Shown one piece after another: positions 30,682-39,380 of a stretch of 64,000 bases of DNA. The DNA is from Aestuariirhabdus litorea (lineage in GTDB: Bacteria > Pseudomonadota > Gammaproteobacteria > Pseudomonadales > Aestuariirhabdaceae). The notes under the pieces were generated by a model that saw nothing but the letters and a program-made list of their open reading frames with translations, had not been told where the DNA came from and searched no databases. The DNA lies in NCBI RefSeq assembly GCF_003864255.1, contig NZ_QWEZ01000002.1:1362535-1426534 (forward strand), in the 5' to 3' direction. The position numbers and the translations under genes are program-made. The number at the start of each line of letters is the position of its first letter. Position 1 is the stretch's first letter.

Positions 30682-30712
30682 TTCACTTTTACATGAAGTG
30701 AATCACGATTCA
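30682..30712 (-). promoter_or_regulatory. Two overlapping inverted repeats, likely TetR operator
   Basis: TTCACTT (30682-30688) and AAGTGAA (30696-30702) form one inverted repeat; TGAAT (30699-30703) and ATTCA (30708-30712) form a second that overlaps it. They lie 15-45 bp upstream of the TetR gene start on the minus strand, where its promoter should be. Confidence 0.6.
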
Positions 30713-30755
30713 TTTGTTGAGGCAAGCCCGGCGCTTAGCACCGACCCAAGGCGAC

Positions 30756-31223
30756 CTAGGGTTCCCCGATGGGAGCGGTGATGGCACGGGTCAAGCGTTG
30801 CAGGTCGCTGGCGGCCAGCTCGATCTCCAGCCCACGGCGGCCGGCACTGACGTGGATACGCTCAAGATCGAATGCCCGCCGGTCGATGCAGGTGCGCAGG
30901 GCTTTGCGCTGGCCCAGGGGGCTGATTCCTCCGGCCACGTAGCCGCTGCTGCGCTCCGCGCGGGCCACCTCCGCCATCAGGGCGCGCTTGGCCCCCAGCG
31001 CCTTGGCCAGGGCCTTGAGGTTGAGCTGGCAGGCGACGGGGATCACCGCCACCACCAGTTCACCGCCCAGGTCCGCAATCAGGGTTTTGAAGACCTGGTC
31101 GGGGCTCAGGCCTAGGGCCTGGGCCGCCTCCTCGCCGAAGTGGGTGTTGGCGGGGTCGTGGGCATAGGTGTGCAGGGTAAAGGGGATGCCGGCGCGTTGC
31201 GCCGCCTTGACCGCGGGTGTCAT
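30756..31223 (-). CDS. ybaK: Cys-tRNA(Pro)/Cys-tRNA(Cys) deacylase YbaK
   Basis: 155 aa, full length for YbaK. The fold markers FKTLIADLGGELVVAVIPVACQLNLKALAKALGAK and GYVAGGISPLGQRKALRTCID are typical, with the conserved Lys in FKTL. It hydrolyses cysteine mischarged on tRNA-Pro. A GAGGAG ribosome-binding site precedes the ATG. It is divergent from the DUF1499 gene. Confidence 0.93.
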   Translation of the reverse strand: MTPAVKAAQRAGIPFTLHTYAHDPANTHFGEEAAQALGLSPDQVFKTLIADLGGELVVAVIPVACQLNLKALAKALGAKRALMAEVARAERSSGYVAGGISPLGQRKALRTCIDRRAFDLERIHVSAGRRGLEIELAASDLQRLTRAITAPIGEP

Positions 31224-31337
31224 GCAGGTAACTCCTCAAGAACCTTGGGCGGTTGCCATAGCCAAGGGTACGCCAAGGGGTGAGGGGGGAACAACCGCCC
31301 TTCTTTAGATGACAAGCGCATAAAAATCTTTGTGTAC

Positions 31338-31343
31338 TATAAT
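31338..31343 (+). promoter_or_regulatory. -10 element for the DUF1499 gene
   Basis: A perfect TATAAT at 31338-31343 is followed by a T-run in an AT-rich stretch unlike its GC-rich surroundings. No good -35 is seen. The gene starts 43 bp downstream. Confidence 0.45.
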
Positions 31344-31386
31344 TTTTTTGCTGAAATTGATGGAAGCAAGCCAGAGGACTGCCTGA

Positions 31387-32115
31387 ATGACCCGAAGCGA
31401 GCGATTGGGGGCACTGCTCCTGCCGATAACCCTGTTGGGCCTGCTGTTGTTTCCCCTGGCGGTGGCCGGTTTCCGCTGGCAACTGTGGGGGTTCGGCACC
31501 GCCTTCCTGATTATGCAGGGGCAGGTTGTGTTGAGCCTGGCCACCCTGCTGCTGGCAGCTGTCCTGATCCTGCTGGCCCGCCGCCAGCACGAACGGGCGC
31601 AGGCCTCTCGGGGCGGTTGGATCGCACTGATGATGGTGTTGGTCGTAGCACTTTACGCCGTGCAGGTCCACAAGGCCAAAACCGTACCCTTCATCCACGA
31701 TGTCACCACCGATACCCGCAATCCGCCGGTTTTCGAGGCGGTCGCCTCTCTGCGGGGTCCCGGGGACCATGGGGTCGACTATGGTGGTGAGGCGGTGGCG
31801 TCCCAGCAGCGCGTGGGTTACCCCGACCTGCTCCCCCTGACCACCGACTCTGATCCCGAGCAAGCCTATATCCGGCTCAAGGCGATGGTACAGGCCAAGG
31901 GGTGGGAGCTGGTAGCCGACGAGCCCGAGCGCGGGCACCTGGAAGCCGTGGTGACCAGTACCCTGTTCGGCTTCAAGGATGACCTGGTGATCCGGGTGCA
32001 GCCCCAGGGGGAGGGAGCCAGGATCGATATGCGCTCGGCATCGCGGATCGGTCGCAGTGACCTGGGGGCCAACGCAGCTCGCCTGCGGGCACTGCGCGAA
32101 GGCTTTGCCCAGTAA
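31387..32115 (+). CDS. DUF1499 membrane protein
   Basis: 242 aa. Three hydrophobic helices lie at about residues 8-27, 36-62 and 77-92. A soluble DUF1499 domain follows, recognised by HDVTTDTRNPPVF near the start, a central region of alternating charged residues and the end IDMRSASRIGRSDLGANAARLRAL. The function of the family is unknown. It is flanked by ybaK (divergent) and the M14-like gene (convergent, 8-bp gap). Confidence 0.82.
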   Translation: MTRSERLGALLLPITLLGLLLFPLAVAGFRWQLWGFGTAFLIMQGQVVLSLATLLLAAVLILLARRQHERAQASRGGWIALMMVLVVALYAVQVHKAKTVPFIHDVTTDTRNPPVFEAVASLRGPGDHGVDYGGEAVASQQRVGYPDLLPLTTDSDPEQAYIRLKAMVQAKGWELVADEPERGHLEAVVTSTLFGFKDDLVIRVQPQGEGARIDMRSASRIGRSDLGANAARLRALREGFAQ

Positions 32116-32123
32116 GCGGGTCT

Positions 32124-33140
32124 TCACCCCATAAAGTAAAACAGGCAGTCGCTGAGGGCGATTTCGGGTCGCATGGTGAGCATGAAAAGGCGGGTAGGGG
32201 CCCGGCTATAAAGCTGGCCGTCGCGGACCTCAAAATGGGCTTCCAGGGGCTGCGTGCCGCTCGGGCCGGTCACCCTGAGTTTGCTGAACCCCTCTGGACC
32301 CAGGCGGGCGATCGGCTCCTGGGGAGAGAGGGTGCCGTAGTTGAGTGCCTCGGCCCGGAGACTGAGCACCAGATCGCCCGGGGCATCGGGGGCATCGCTG
32401 TAACAAAGCCGGGTACCCTCAGCCAGCTCGAGTCGCAGTGGATTCCGGTAGCAGGTGACTGAGTTGGCGGCGCTGCTCTCCAGCACCTGCTCGCTGCACA
32501 GAAAGCGATAGATCCCCTCACCGGCGACCAGGTCCGCGGCTGGGTCGCGGCTGCCTCCGCACTCGATGGTGACCGTGGGTTGCTGGTCATCGCTCAACTC
32601 CATCAGGGCGCCCAGCCGCAGGTCGGTGACGATCAGATCGTTGGTAAAGAGTGAGGTCAGGGCACGGTGGCGCTGGTCACCATTGATGGAGACACCAAAC
32701 GCCGGCCCCGATCCCGAGGTGTTGTGGATATCCAGCAAAGCCTCCGGGCGGTGGCGGCTGATTGTCTCCAGTATCTGCAGGGCGAGTTCCCCGCGACTAT
32801 CGTCGAACGGGGGGCGAAAGCAGCGATTGAGGTCACGTTGCCCAGGGAGCATACGGTAACTGAAACGGGGCTCGGTCATGGCGGCCCGTACCGAGGCGAT
32901 GATCAGGAGGGCGTTGGTGTGCGGTGTCTCGCCGCCCTTAAGGAACTGCCAGATGGCGTTGCACCCCGAGGGCTCGTTGCCGTGTAGCAGGGTACAGAGG
33001 GCGCGGGTTCTGTTTACATCTTTCCCCTCCAGCCAGAGGGCGCAGGGGCCGGGCAGTTTGCGCACAAACTCGAGGGGACTGGCGCCAAGGTCCAGGCTGG
33101 AGCGATCACGGATCCAGTGCAAAGACTCCCTAGTGTCCAT
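32124..33140 (-). CDS. Succinylglutamate desuccinylase/aspartoacylase-like zinc hydrolase (M14 family)
   Basis: 338 aa from the ATG at 33140; the longer frame upstream lies inside the gene before it. Zinc ligands fit the AstE/ASPA pattern: TLLHGNEPSG (His and Glu), and a later DIHNTSG (His). TIECGGSRDPAADLVAGEGI carries the catalytic-type Glu region. Such enzymes remove acyl groups from amino acids. It is longer in front than typical AstE, and no other ast genes are nearby, so it is probably not arginine catabolism. It overlaps the GCS2-type ligase gene by 11 bases, which suggests a joint task. Confidence 0.75.
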   Translation of the reverse strand: MDTRESLHWIRDRSSLDLGASPLEFVRKLPGPCALWLEGKDVNRTRALCTLLHGNEPSGCNAIWQFLKGGETPHTNALLIIASVRAAMTEPRFSYRMLPGQRDLNRCFRPPFDDSRGELALQILETISRHRPEALLDIHNTSGSGPAFGVSINGDQRHRALTSLFTNDLIVTDLRLGALMELSDDQQPTVTIECGGSRDPAADLVAGEGIYRFLCSEQVLESSAANSVTCYRNPLRLELAEGTRLCYSDAPDAPGDLVLSLRAEALNYGTLSPQEPIARLGPEGFSKLRVTGPSGTQPLEAHFEVRDGQLYSRAPTRLFMLTMRPEIALSDCLFYFMG

Positions 33141-34620
33141 CGGCCAGCTCCCATTGGTGCACCGGCAGCCCGCTCTGCTGGCGCTGATAGTAGGATTCCA
33201 CCAGAGCCGACAGGGCGGCAGAGGGCTTGAGGGTATCGCTGAGGTGCTGGAAGCTGGCCAGCTGCCAGCGGGCGCCATTGGTTTGGGTGCTCAGGGTATT
33301 TCGGATCAGCTCCAGTTGTTGGTCGATCTCCCGGGGGTGTATGCCGATGCGGGACAACCCCTCGGCGGCGCAGGGCAGCAGGCTGTCGACGAGTGGTGTC
33401 AGCGCCGACTCCCTGAGGGTTCCGCGGGCCGGGTTGGGCCACACCAGTTGTGCCCCTAGCCCTTCCCGGGCGGCGCGGTAGAAGTTGTCCTTGCAGCAGC
33501 CAAAAGGAAGTAAGCGAGTGATCGCTTCCATCTGCGGCCGCAACCCCTCCATCAGGCCGACGGCGAAGGCCGCCAGCGCCACCATGTCCAGCGAACTCGG
33601 GCCGGCCGGCAGGGCTCGTAACTCGATACGCAAGTGCCCCCCATCGGCGGGATCGTAGAGGGCCCGATTCCAGCACCAGATGCTGCCCTGGTGAAGTCGT
33701 AATGCTTCCAGGGAGGGGCCCCGATCTTCGCTCTCTGCGGAAGAGGGGGGGGCGTCAGCCACGGGCAGCAACGGCGGAAACAGGGAGACCCCCTCCTCAA
33801 ACAGTTCGGTAATATCCTGTTTGACCCAGTGTTGGCCGAAGCTGACCCGCGAAGGGTGGCGCCGATGCAGTGGGGTCGGGGTGCGGGGGTCGATCGACTG
33901 CTTGAACAGCGCCACGCGGGTCTCGTGCCACAACCGGTGGCCCAGGAAGAGGGGCGAATTGGCGCCCAGCGCCAGCACTAGGGGGGTAATCAGTTGGGCC
34001 GCGTTATAGGTGTCGGCAAACGCGCTCGGGCGAACCCGGTAGTGGTATTGGAAAGAGGTGTTGGCCCCCTCCAGGGTGATCTCCTGCCAACGCATCTGCA
34101 GGTGATCCGCACCACGGATATCGATGTTGAAGGCTTCGCCGCGCTGCGCCTTGAGGCTTTTGGACAACACCCGGTAGCGGGCGCTATCGGTGATGGCGGA
34201 CTCCCCCATATGGCTCATGCGCAGGGTCGGCAGTATGCCGATCGCCAACAGGCGGGCTCCCAGGGGGGCTGCGTGCCGACCCAGCTGAGTGAGGGCGCTG
34301 TCGATCTGCTGCCTGAGCTGGCTGAAAGGAGCCTGGCTGCTGTGGATCGGGGGGAAGTTGTACTCGAGGTTGAAGCGGTTCAGCTCAAGGGAGAGGGCCG
34401 GGTCTGACGCCCGCTCCGCAATCTCCTGGTTAAGCGACAGGGGAAGAGCGGCCGCATCGATAAGGTAGAGCTCCAGTTCGGCGCCGAAGCTGGGAGCTCC
34501 CTCGCCAAAGCCGGGACGGCACAACAGCTGGCGCAGCTGGCCCAGGTTATCCTGCAGCTGTCGGCGAAAGCGTTCAAAGTCCGCACCGGTAAACTCGGTG
34601 CGATCGATTTCGGATCCCAT
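33130..34620 (-). CDS. Glutamate-cysteine ligase family 2 (GCS2/YbdK-type) carboxylate-amine ligase
   Basis: 496 aa. The GCS2 fold is suggested by FGAELELYLIDAAALPLSLNQEI near the N-terminus, LELNRFNLEYNFPPI, a GILPTLRMSHMGESAITDSARY block and a late GGHLRIELRALPAGPSSLDMVALAAF block with metal-binding Glu and Arg. Family members join a carboxylate to an amine with ATP. Substrate specificity cannot be read here. It is upstream of and overlaps the M14-like hydrolase. Confidence 0.72.
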   Translation of the reverse strand: MGSEIDRTEFTGADFERFRRQLQDNLGQLRQLLCRPGFGEGAPSFGAELELYLIDAAALPLSLNQEIAERASDPALSLELNRFNLEYNFPPIHSSQAPFSQLRQQIDSALTQLGRHAAPLGARLLAIGILPTLRMSHMGESAITDSARYRVLSKSLKAQRGEAFNIDIRGADHLQMRWQEITLEGANTSFQYHYRVRPSAFADTYNAAQLITPLVLALGANSPLFLGHRLWHETRVALFKQSIDPRTPTPLHRRHPSRVSFGQHWVKQDITELFEEGVSLFPPLLPVADAPPSSAESEDRGPSLEALRLHQGSIWCWNRALYDPADGGHLRIELRALPAGPSSLDMVALAAFAVGLMEGLRPQMEAITRLLPFGCCKDNFYRAAREGLGAQLVWPNPARGTLRESALTPLVDSLLPCAAEGLSRIGIHPREIDQQLELIRNTLSTQTNGARWQLASFQHLSDTLKPSAALSALVESYYQRQQSGLPVHQWELADGH

Positions 34621-34664
34621 AGATCGACCCCCTCTTATTCCAGAGTAGTCGATCGGGGCCGGGG

Positions 34665-35753
34665 TTAAGCCGATTGTTTCTGGCTATCGACCGGTGTTGC
34701 CTGCAGGTAGGCGTTAAAGCCATGTTGGCGCAGAATGCAGGTGGCCAGCTCACTGCGCTGGTCTCCCTGGGCAGACAACAGGTACGTGGTGCTGCGATCC
34801 AGCTGGGGCAGGGCGCTGCGAAGGCGGCTGATGGGGATGTTGAGCACCTGTTTACGGGTGTCGTTACGCAGCTCCTCACGAAAACGGACATCGAGAAGGG
34901 TGCAGGGCCCCTCAAGCTGGTTGAGGCGGCGCAAGAATTCGGCCTCGCTGAGAACCGGCATGAGGGAGTCGGCAAAGACTTCCAGGAACTGTTCCCGGTT
35001 GAGTCGTCCCACCATGCCGTCACTGGTCATGGTGACGGTGGCGTTGCGGAGGGTTTCTCCCAGCAGGGCCTCCTCGCCAAAATGGGAGCCTTCGTGCAAC
35101 TCAATGGTCTGCCCACGGAAGGGGCCGTGCAGCTCGGTACTGAGGGCCGCTTCGCCGCTGATCAGGATGTAAAAGTAGTCGGCATGGCTGCCCATCTGGA
35201 TCAACTGCTCGCCGCGCTTGACCGGCAACCGTTCCAGCAGCGCCATCAGCCGGTGCAGGGCAACCGGCTTGAGGTTGCGGGCCAGGGGTGAGTCGAGCAG
35301 CTGGAGGGTCCAGTCCTCCTGATAGTCATCATCGATCAGGGTGTCGTCGAGGTAATCCACCCCCTCCTCGATATTGACCACCGCATAGGTGTCGCTGTCA
35401 CTGGTGAGGGTGCTGAGGTAGGCGATCAGGTCTCGCTCGAAACGCAACAGTACGCACTCTTCCAGCGCCCGGACACTGGCCCCCTCACGCACCAGCTCTT
35501 CCAGCGGCTGGCAGGCCAACTGGTCGTTGGCGTGCAGCGGCTTTCGGTCGTCAAAGGAGTGCCGCAACTCCACCTGCCCGCTGATCAGGTAGCAGGTGGT
35601 GGGCAGGGTGTTGCGCTTTTTGAGGATGATGCTCCCCTTGCTGACCTTCACCTGTTCAGCGGCTGCCAGCAGTTGCTGGTGGGCCGAGGGGCTGAGGAAC
35701 TGCAGGGGGTGAAGTTGTTGAACGCGGTCGAGGCTGAGAGCTGAATTGGTCAT
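34665..35753 (-). CDS. Tandem cyclic-nucleotide-binding domains fused to a degenerate rhodanese domain
   Basis: 362 aa from the ATG at 35753, which has CAGGG upstream; GTG at 35762 is the alternative. Two cNMP-binding folds are seen: one at about 18-120 (VKVSKGSIILKKR, CYLISGQVEL) and a better one at about 155-265 (KRGEQLIQMGSHADYFYILISGEAAL, EGSHFGEEALLG). A rhodanese-like domain follows (TLLDVRFREELRN). Its active-site loop reads LLSAQGDQRSE, with Ser where catalytic Cys is expected. So it is probably a sensor, not a sulfurtransferase. Its function is unknown. Confidence 0.8.
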   Translation of the reverse strand: MTNSALSLDRVQQLHPLQFLSPSAHQQLLAAAEQVKVSKGSIILKKRNTLPTTCYLISGQVELRHSFDDRKPLHANDQLACQPLEELVREGASVRALEECVLLRFERDLIAYLSTLTSDSDTYAVVNIEEGVDYLDDTLIDDDYQEDWTLQLLDSPLARNLKPVALHRLMALLERLPVKRGEQLIQMGSHADYFYILISGEAALSTELHGPFRGQTIELHEGSHFGEEALLGETLRNATVTMTSDGMVGRLNREQFLEVFADSLMPVLSEAEFLRRLNQLEGPCTLLDVRFREELRNDTRKQVLNIPISRLRSALPQLDRSTTYLLSAQGDQRSELATCILRQHGFNAYLQATPVDSQKQSA

Positions 35754-35889
35754 GGTGCACACCCTGGGAGCGGTGAAAAACAGGTGGCCAGTATACCGCC
35801 GGGGTCAAAGGGTTCAGTGAACAACTCCCCAGCTTTGAGCGAGGGTCGCTACTTTCTCACGGGAACGTGTCGGGGTTCACAGCCTGGGG

Positions 35890-36489
35890 CTAGTCAGCCT
35901 CTGCACTGATCCCGAGCTGGCTGACCCCCTCGTTGGCGGCCAGTGTGCGCAGGTCCTGGATCAGCTGCTTGTTGGGGTTTGGGCTCTGCAGCAACCGCTT
36001 GCACAGCGCCTGCTGGAACGCCACCTCCTGTTGGTGGAGGGGGTGCGCCTGCAGCTGGGCATCACAGTCAGGGTCCGCGCCATCGATGGCGCCGCTGAAT
36101 TCGAGGAAGTCCGTCAGGGTGGCCAGGGACAGGGTGCTGGCGCTCTGGCAGTCGTCGAGGTTCGACTTCATGGCACAGGAGAGGGCGGCATTGACCAGTA
36201 CGCAGCAGTCGAGGGCTGGACGGGCGCCGTAGCTGTCGAAGCGAGCCGGGTCGGGGGTGTTTTCCTCCAGCAGGTCGAGCTGTTTGTCGAAATTTTTGGC
36301 GCCCTGCAGCCCGCCGGCACAGTCCCACAGCAGGTTGAGGTTCTGGCGAAGAACGCTGGCGTCTCCACTTTGGCAGAGCTCGGAAAAGAGGCGGTAGTTG
36401 GGCAGGCTGCGCTCGGCCAGTGCCGTGATAAAGGCGATCTGTTGCCAGTGCTTGAGCTGGGCGAGGGGCATGGGAGCGGTCGTTGGCAT
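35890..36489 (-). CDS. DUF416 (YjaG-like) protein
   Basis: 199 aa, the family length. LKHWQQIAFITALAERSLPNYRLFSELC near the N-terminus and FDSYGARPALDCCVLVNAALSC in the middle match the YjaG family. It is a soluble all-helical protein of unknown function. A later ATG (residue 7) is a possible start. A 136-bp gap separates it from the cNMP-binding gene. Confidence 0.82.
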   Translation of the reverse strand: MPTTAPMPLAQLKHWQQIAFITALAERSLPNYRLFSELCQSGDASVLRQNLNLLWDCAGGLQGAKNFDKQLDLLEENTPDPARFDSYGARPALDCCVLVNAALSCAMKSNLDDCQSASTLSLATLTDFLEFSGAIDGADPDCDAQLQAHPLHQQEVAFQQALCKRLLQSPNPNKQLIQDLRTLAANEGVSQLGISAEAD

Positions 36490-36516
36490 AGGGATACCCT
36501 GATGGTCGGGTGGGTA

Positions 36517-38418
36517 TTATACCAGCTCGGCACGGATAGGCAGTCCCTTAAGGCGGTCGTTGACCTGCTCCTGCAGGGGGGCGTCGTCGGGGAGACCCTG
36601 AATGCGGGCTACCTGCTCCAACTGGTCGTTGGTGATGATGTCGACACGGATCTCGGTGGCTCCACGCAGATCCTCCAGCAGCTCTTGATAGAGTCGGCAA
36701 AGGGCGTCCTTGCGAAGCACCTGCCGGTCTACCTTACCCACGCTGGTGAGGGGCAGGCGCTCGAGTCGGTAGATGCGCGGCAGTGGGGGGAGTGGCGGCT
36801 CGGCCTCGGAGTGGTAGGCGTCGCTGAGCTCCTCAAGGGAGAGGTCGGCCCCGGCCTGTGCGCTGACGTACGCCACTATCTGGTGCTCACCCTGGGCATC
36901 GTTGCGCCCCACAACCGCCGCCTGCATCACACCGGGGAACTGCAGCAGCCGATGCTCAATGGGGCGGGGGTCGCGCAGGTGGCCGGGTTGGCTTATCTGG
37001 TCCTGGCTGCGGCCGTGCAGCCAGTAGTAGCCCTGGGCGTCACAGTGCCCCAGGTCGCCGGTGTCGAACCAGCCATTATCGCCGATCCAGACATCATGGT
37101 TTTTTTCGCGTTGAATGTAGCCTGGGAACACATGGGGGCCACGGATCAGGATGTGGCCGATCTCGTCGACGGCGCAGTCGCGCAGGTAGCGTTGGTTTTC
37201 ATCGAGAATCACAGCCTTCATGCCGGAGTAGGGCATACGGATACCGATGGATCCGGCGCGTACCTCCCCTGGAGGGTTCAGGCTGCTGACGCAGGTGCCC
37301 TCGGTAAGGCCGTAGCCCTCCACCAGGGGGATACCGCAATGCTGTTGGAACTGTTCGATCAGTTTGGTGGGCAGGGGTGAGGCGCCACAAAGTGCAAAGC
37401 GAACCCGATCCAGGCGGTGGCTGCCAACTGGCACAGAGAGGGCGCGTTTGTAGAAGGCAGGAACCCCGTTGATCACCTCTACCCGGTAGTGATCGATCAG
37501 GGCCCAAAGCCGCTGTAGCACCTGCTCACCCCGGTATCCCTCCATGCCGGGGAGCAGTACCCGGGCTCCTGCCATAAAGGGGGCCAGGCCGGCAATGATA
37601 AGGGCGTTGGCGTGACTCAGGCTCAGGCCACTCAGTATCACCTGCCCCTGCTGAAAGCGCAGCATGCAGTTAAGCATCAGCGCCATGGCCGCCTCGTTAC
37701 GATGGCTGTGGGGAGTGATTTTCGGAGTCCCGGTGGCACCGCCGGTGTAAAAGTAAGCGGCGATCTCCTGGGGCTGGATCTGGCGGTGGCTCTCCAGCAT
37801 ATCCGCCGGGCAGCGGGAGAGGGCCTTGTCGAAATCATAAACCCCCTGCATACGGGGCAGCTTGCGCCGGATGGAGACCATGGCGCGCCTGGGCAGGGGC
37901 AGCAGGTTAACCGGGTCGACGATAAGAATGGCGCGCAGCGAGTAAACCCGCTTCTTGATCTCCAGCGCCTTCTGCCACAGGTCGCTGCCGGGATAGGGGG
38001 CCAGGGTGATCAGTACCTTGCTCTTCACCGAGTTCATGATCGCCACCACCTGGTCGATGGCGATATGGGGGTTGATGGGGTTGACGATGCCGGCCGCTTC
38101 GCCGCCCCAAATTGCATAGTGGCTGTGGGGCAGGTTGGGGAGCAGGGTGGAGACCACATCCCGGGATTCAATGCCGAGGCGGTGGAGGGCATTGGCGGTC
38201 TGGGTGACCCGGTGAAAGAGTTCGCGGTAGCTGATATCGACCGATTTTTCGTCACAGCTGCCCGTCATCAGGTAACTGATGGCGATCCTCTCTCCATAGA
38301 GGCGTGCGGCGTCCTGTAATAGCTGGTAGGTGCTGTTGGGCAGTCCCCGATCTTCAATCGGAACCTGCTCGACCGCCACCACATCAGCGAGGCTATTTAC
38401 CGGTCGTACGGACAACAT
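36517..38418 (-). CDS. AMP-forming acyl-CoA synthetase
   Basis: 633 aa member of the ANL adenylating family. The phosphate loop YTGGATGTPKITPHSHRNEAA, the A5-type GYGLTEGTC, the DTGDLG hinge region and the late GKVDRQVLRKDAL with catalytic Lys are visible, so the enzyme should be active. It activates a carboxylic acid, probably a fatty acid, to acyl-CoA. About 60 residues follow the catalytic Lys. It is on its own on the minus strand, so the substrate cannot be deduced from context. Confidence 0.85.
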   Translation of the reverse strand: MLSVRPVNSLADVVAVEQVPIEDRGLPNSTYQLLQDAARLYGERIAISYLMTGSCDEKSVDISYRELFHRVTQTANALHRLGIESRDVVSTLLPNLPHSHYAIWGGEAAGIVNPINPHIAIDQVVAIMNSVKSKVLITLAPYPGSDLWQKALEIKKRVYSLRAILIVDPVNLLPLPRRAMVSIRRKLPRMQGVYDFDKALSRCPADMLESHRQIQPQEIAAYFYTGGATGTPKITPHSHRNEAAMALMLNCMLRFQQGQVILSGLSLSHANALIIAGLAPFMAGARVLLPGMEGYRGEQVLQRLWALIDHYRVEVINGVPAFYKRALSVPVGSHRLDRVRFALCGASPLPTKLIEQFQQHCGIPLVEGYGLTEGTCVSSLNPPGEVRAGSIGIRMPYSGMKAVILDENQRYLRDCAVDEIGHILIRGPHVFPGYIQREKNHDVWIGDNGWFDTGDLGHCDAQGYYWLHGRSQDQISQPGHLRDPRPIEHRLLQFPGVMQAAVVGRNDAQGEHQIVAYVSAQAGADLSLEELSDAYHSEAEPPLPPLPRIYRLERLPLTSVGKVDRQVLRKDALCRLYQELLEDLRGATEIRVDIITNDQLEQVARIQGLPDDAPLQEQVNDRLKGLPIRAELV

Positions 38419-38479
38419 GGGTTCCCCTGATCGCGCTTGAATTTGTATTTGTTATGAGTGCGAGGAACGGGCAAGTATA

Positions 38480-39274
38480 TTATGGGTTGTTGGTGGTGTC
38501 ATCGGTTGCTTGCGCTGCTGGCTCCGCTGCGGCGACCCCCTCATCGGGGGCGGCCATCTCCTCGGCCTCTCGAGCCATCTGCTCCTTGAGTTTCAGCTGC
38601 TCCCGGATCAGGTTGGCGTTGTTGGCCTCGAGCAGGAACTCGTAATAGAGCCTGAGGTTTTCCAGCGAACTGATCTGGCGGGCAAGGAGGCCCTTGCGGG
38701 AGAGGGAACAGAGCTTGTTGAAGTAGTGGCGCTGCAGGTTGGGGTTCAGCTGCTGCAGGGGCTGCAGCAGGTGGAGATAGCCGTAGCTGCCCTCGACCTT
38801 GCGCACATAGTCGCGCAGTTGCAGGTGCAGTTGCTGGCGCTTACGGAGCAGGTGGGTGTAGCGGTTGCCACCCGGTACCAGGGGGATGATGCCGTCAAAA
38901 TAGCCAGCCGCCAGGATAAACAGCAGGGCGCCGCTGATACCCCCCAGCCAGGCCGGCAGGTAACCCAGCACGCAGAGTGCCAGGACGCAACTGATCACCA
39001 TCAGTGCGCTGTGCCAGATGGAGCGATAATGGCGCGCGTCGGCCAACTCCGTTTCGGTTGGCATGCGGCTCATGCTCAGCAGGCTGTAATCAAGCTGCTC
39101 CAGGCGCGCGCAAGCCTCCTCAAACTCCTCTTCGATGCGCTGGTGGGCTGGAGTGTTGAGCTCCTCGCGCACTTTTCTACGGGGCGCGCCGGACTTGGCT
39201 TCGGGGGGCTCTGGGGGAGCAGCGGTGGATGCCGGGGTCGCGTTGGGCGATGTTTTGGGAGATGACTCGCTCAT
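38480..39274 (-). CDS. Uncharacterised two-helix membrane protein
   Basis: 264 aa; I do not recognise the family. A Pro/Ala/Ser-rich N-terminal 30 residues precede a charged helical segment (40-85), two adjacent membrane helices at about 88-106 and 108-129, then a long basic helical domain with QQLHLQLRDYVRKVEGSYGYLHLLQPL and a Gln/Glu/Ala-rich C-terminus. Both ends should face the cytoplasm. It is divergent from a small secreted-protein gene and downstream genes give no functional clue. Confidence 0.65.
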   Translation of the reverse strand: MSESSPKTSPNATPASTAAPPEPPEAKSGAPRRKVREELNTPAHQRIEEEFEEACARLEQLDYSLLSMSRMPTETELADARHYRSIWHSALMVISCVLALCVLGYLPAWLGGISGALLFILAAGYFDGIIPLVPGGNRYTHLLRKRQQLHLQLRDYVRKVEGSYGYLHLLQPLQQLNPNLQRHYFNKLCSLSRKGLLARQISSLENLRLYYEFLLEANNANLIREQLKLKEQMAREAEEMAAPDEGVAAAEPAAQATDDTTNNP

Positions 39275-39380
39275 GCTTGCAATATTTCCACGGCTCGGTA
39301 AGTTTAAAGGGCGCTTCTGGGGCTATCATATCGCCCTGCGGGAGTGGCAGCCAATACTAGCGCAGTATCAAGGAGCGAAT

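Noticed and set aside
36031..37380. 449-codon plus-strand open frame
   Set aside because: Antisense to the YjaG and acyl-CoA synthetase genes, no motif, and composition of a shadow frame.
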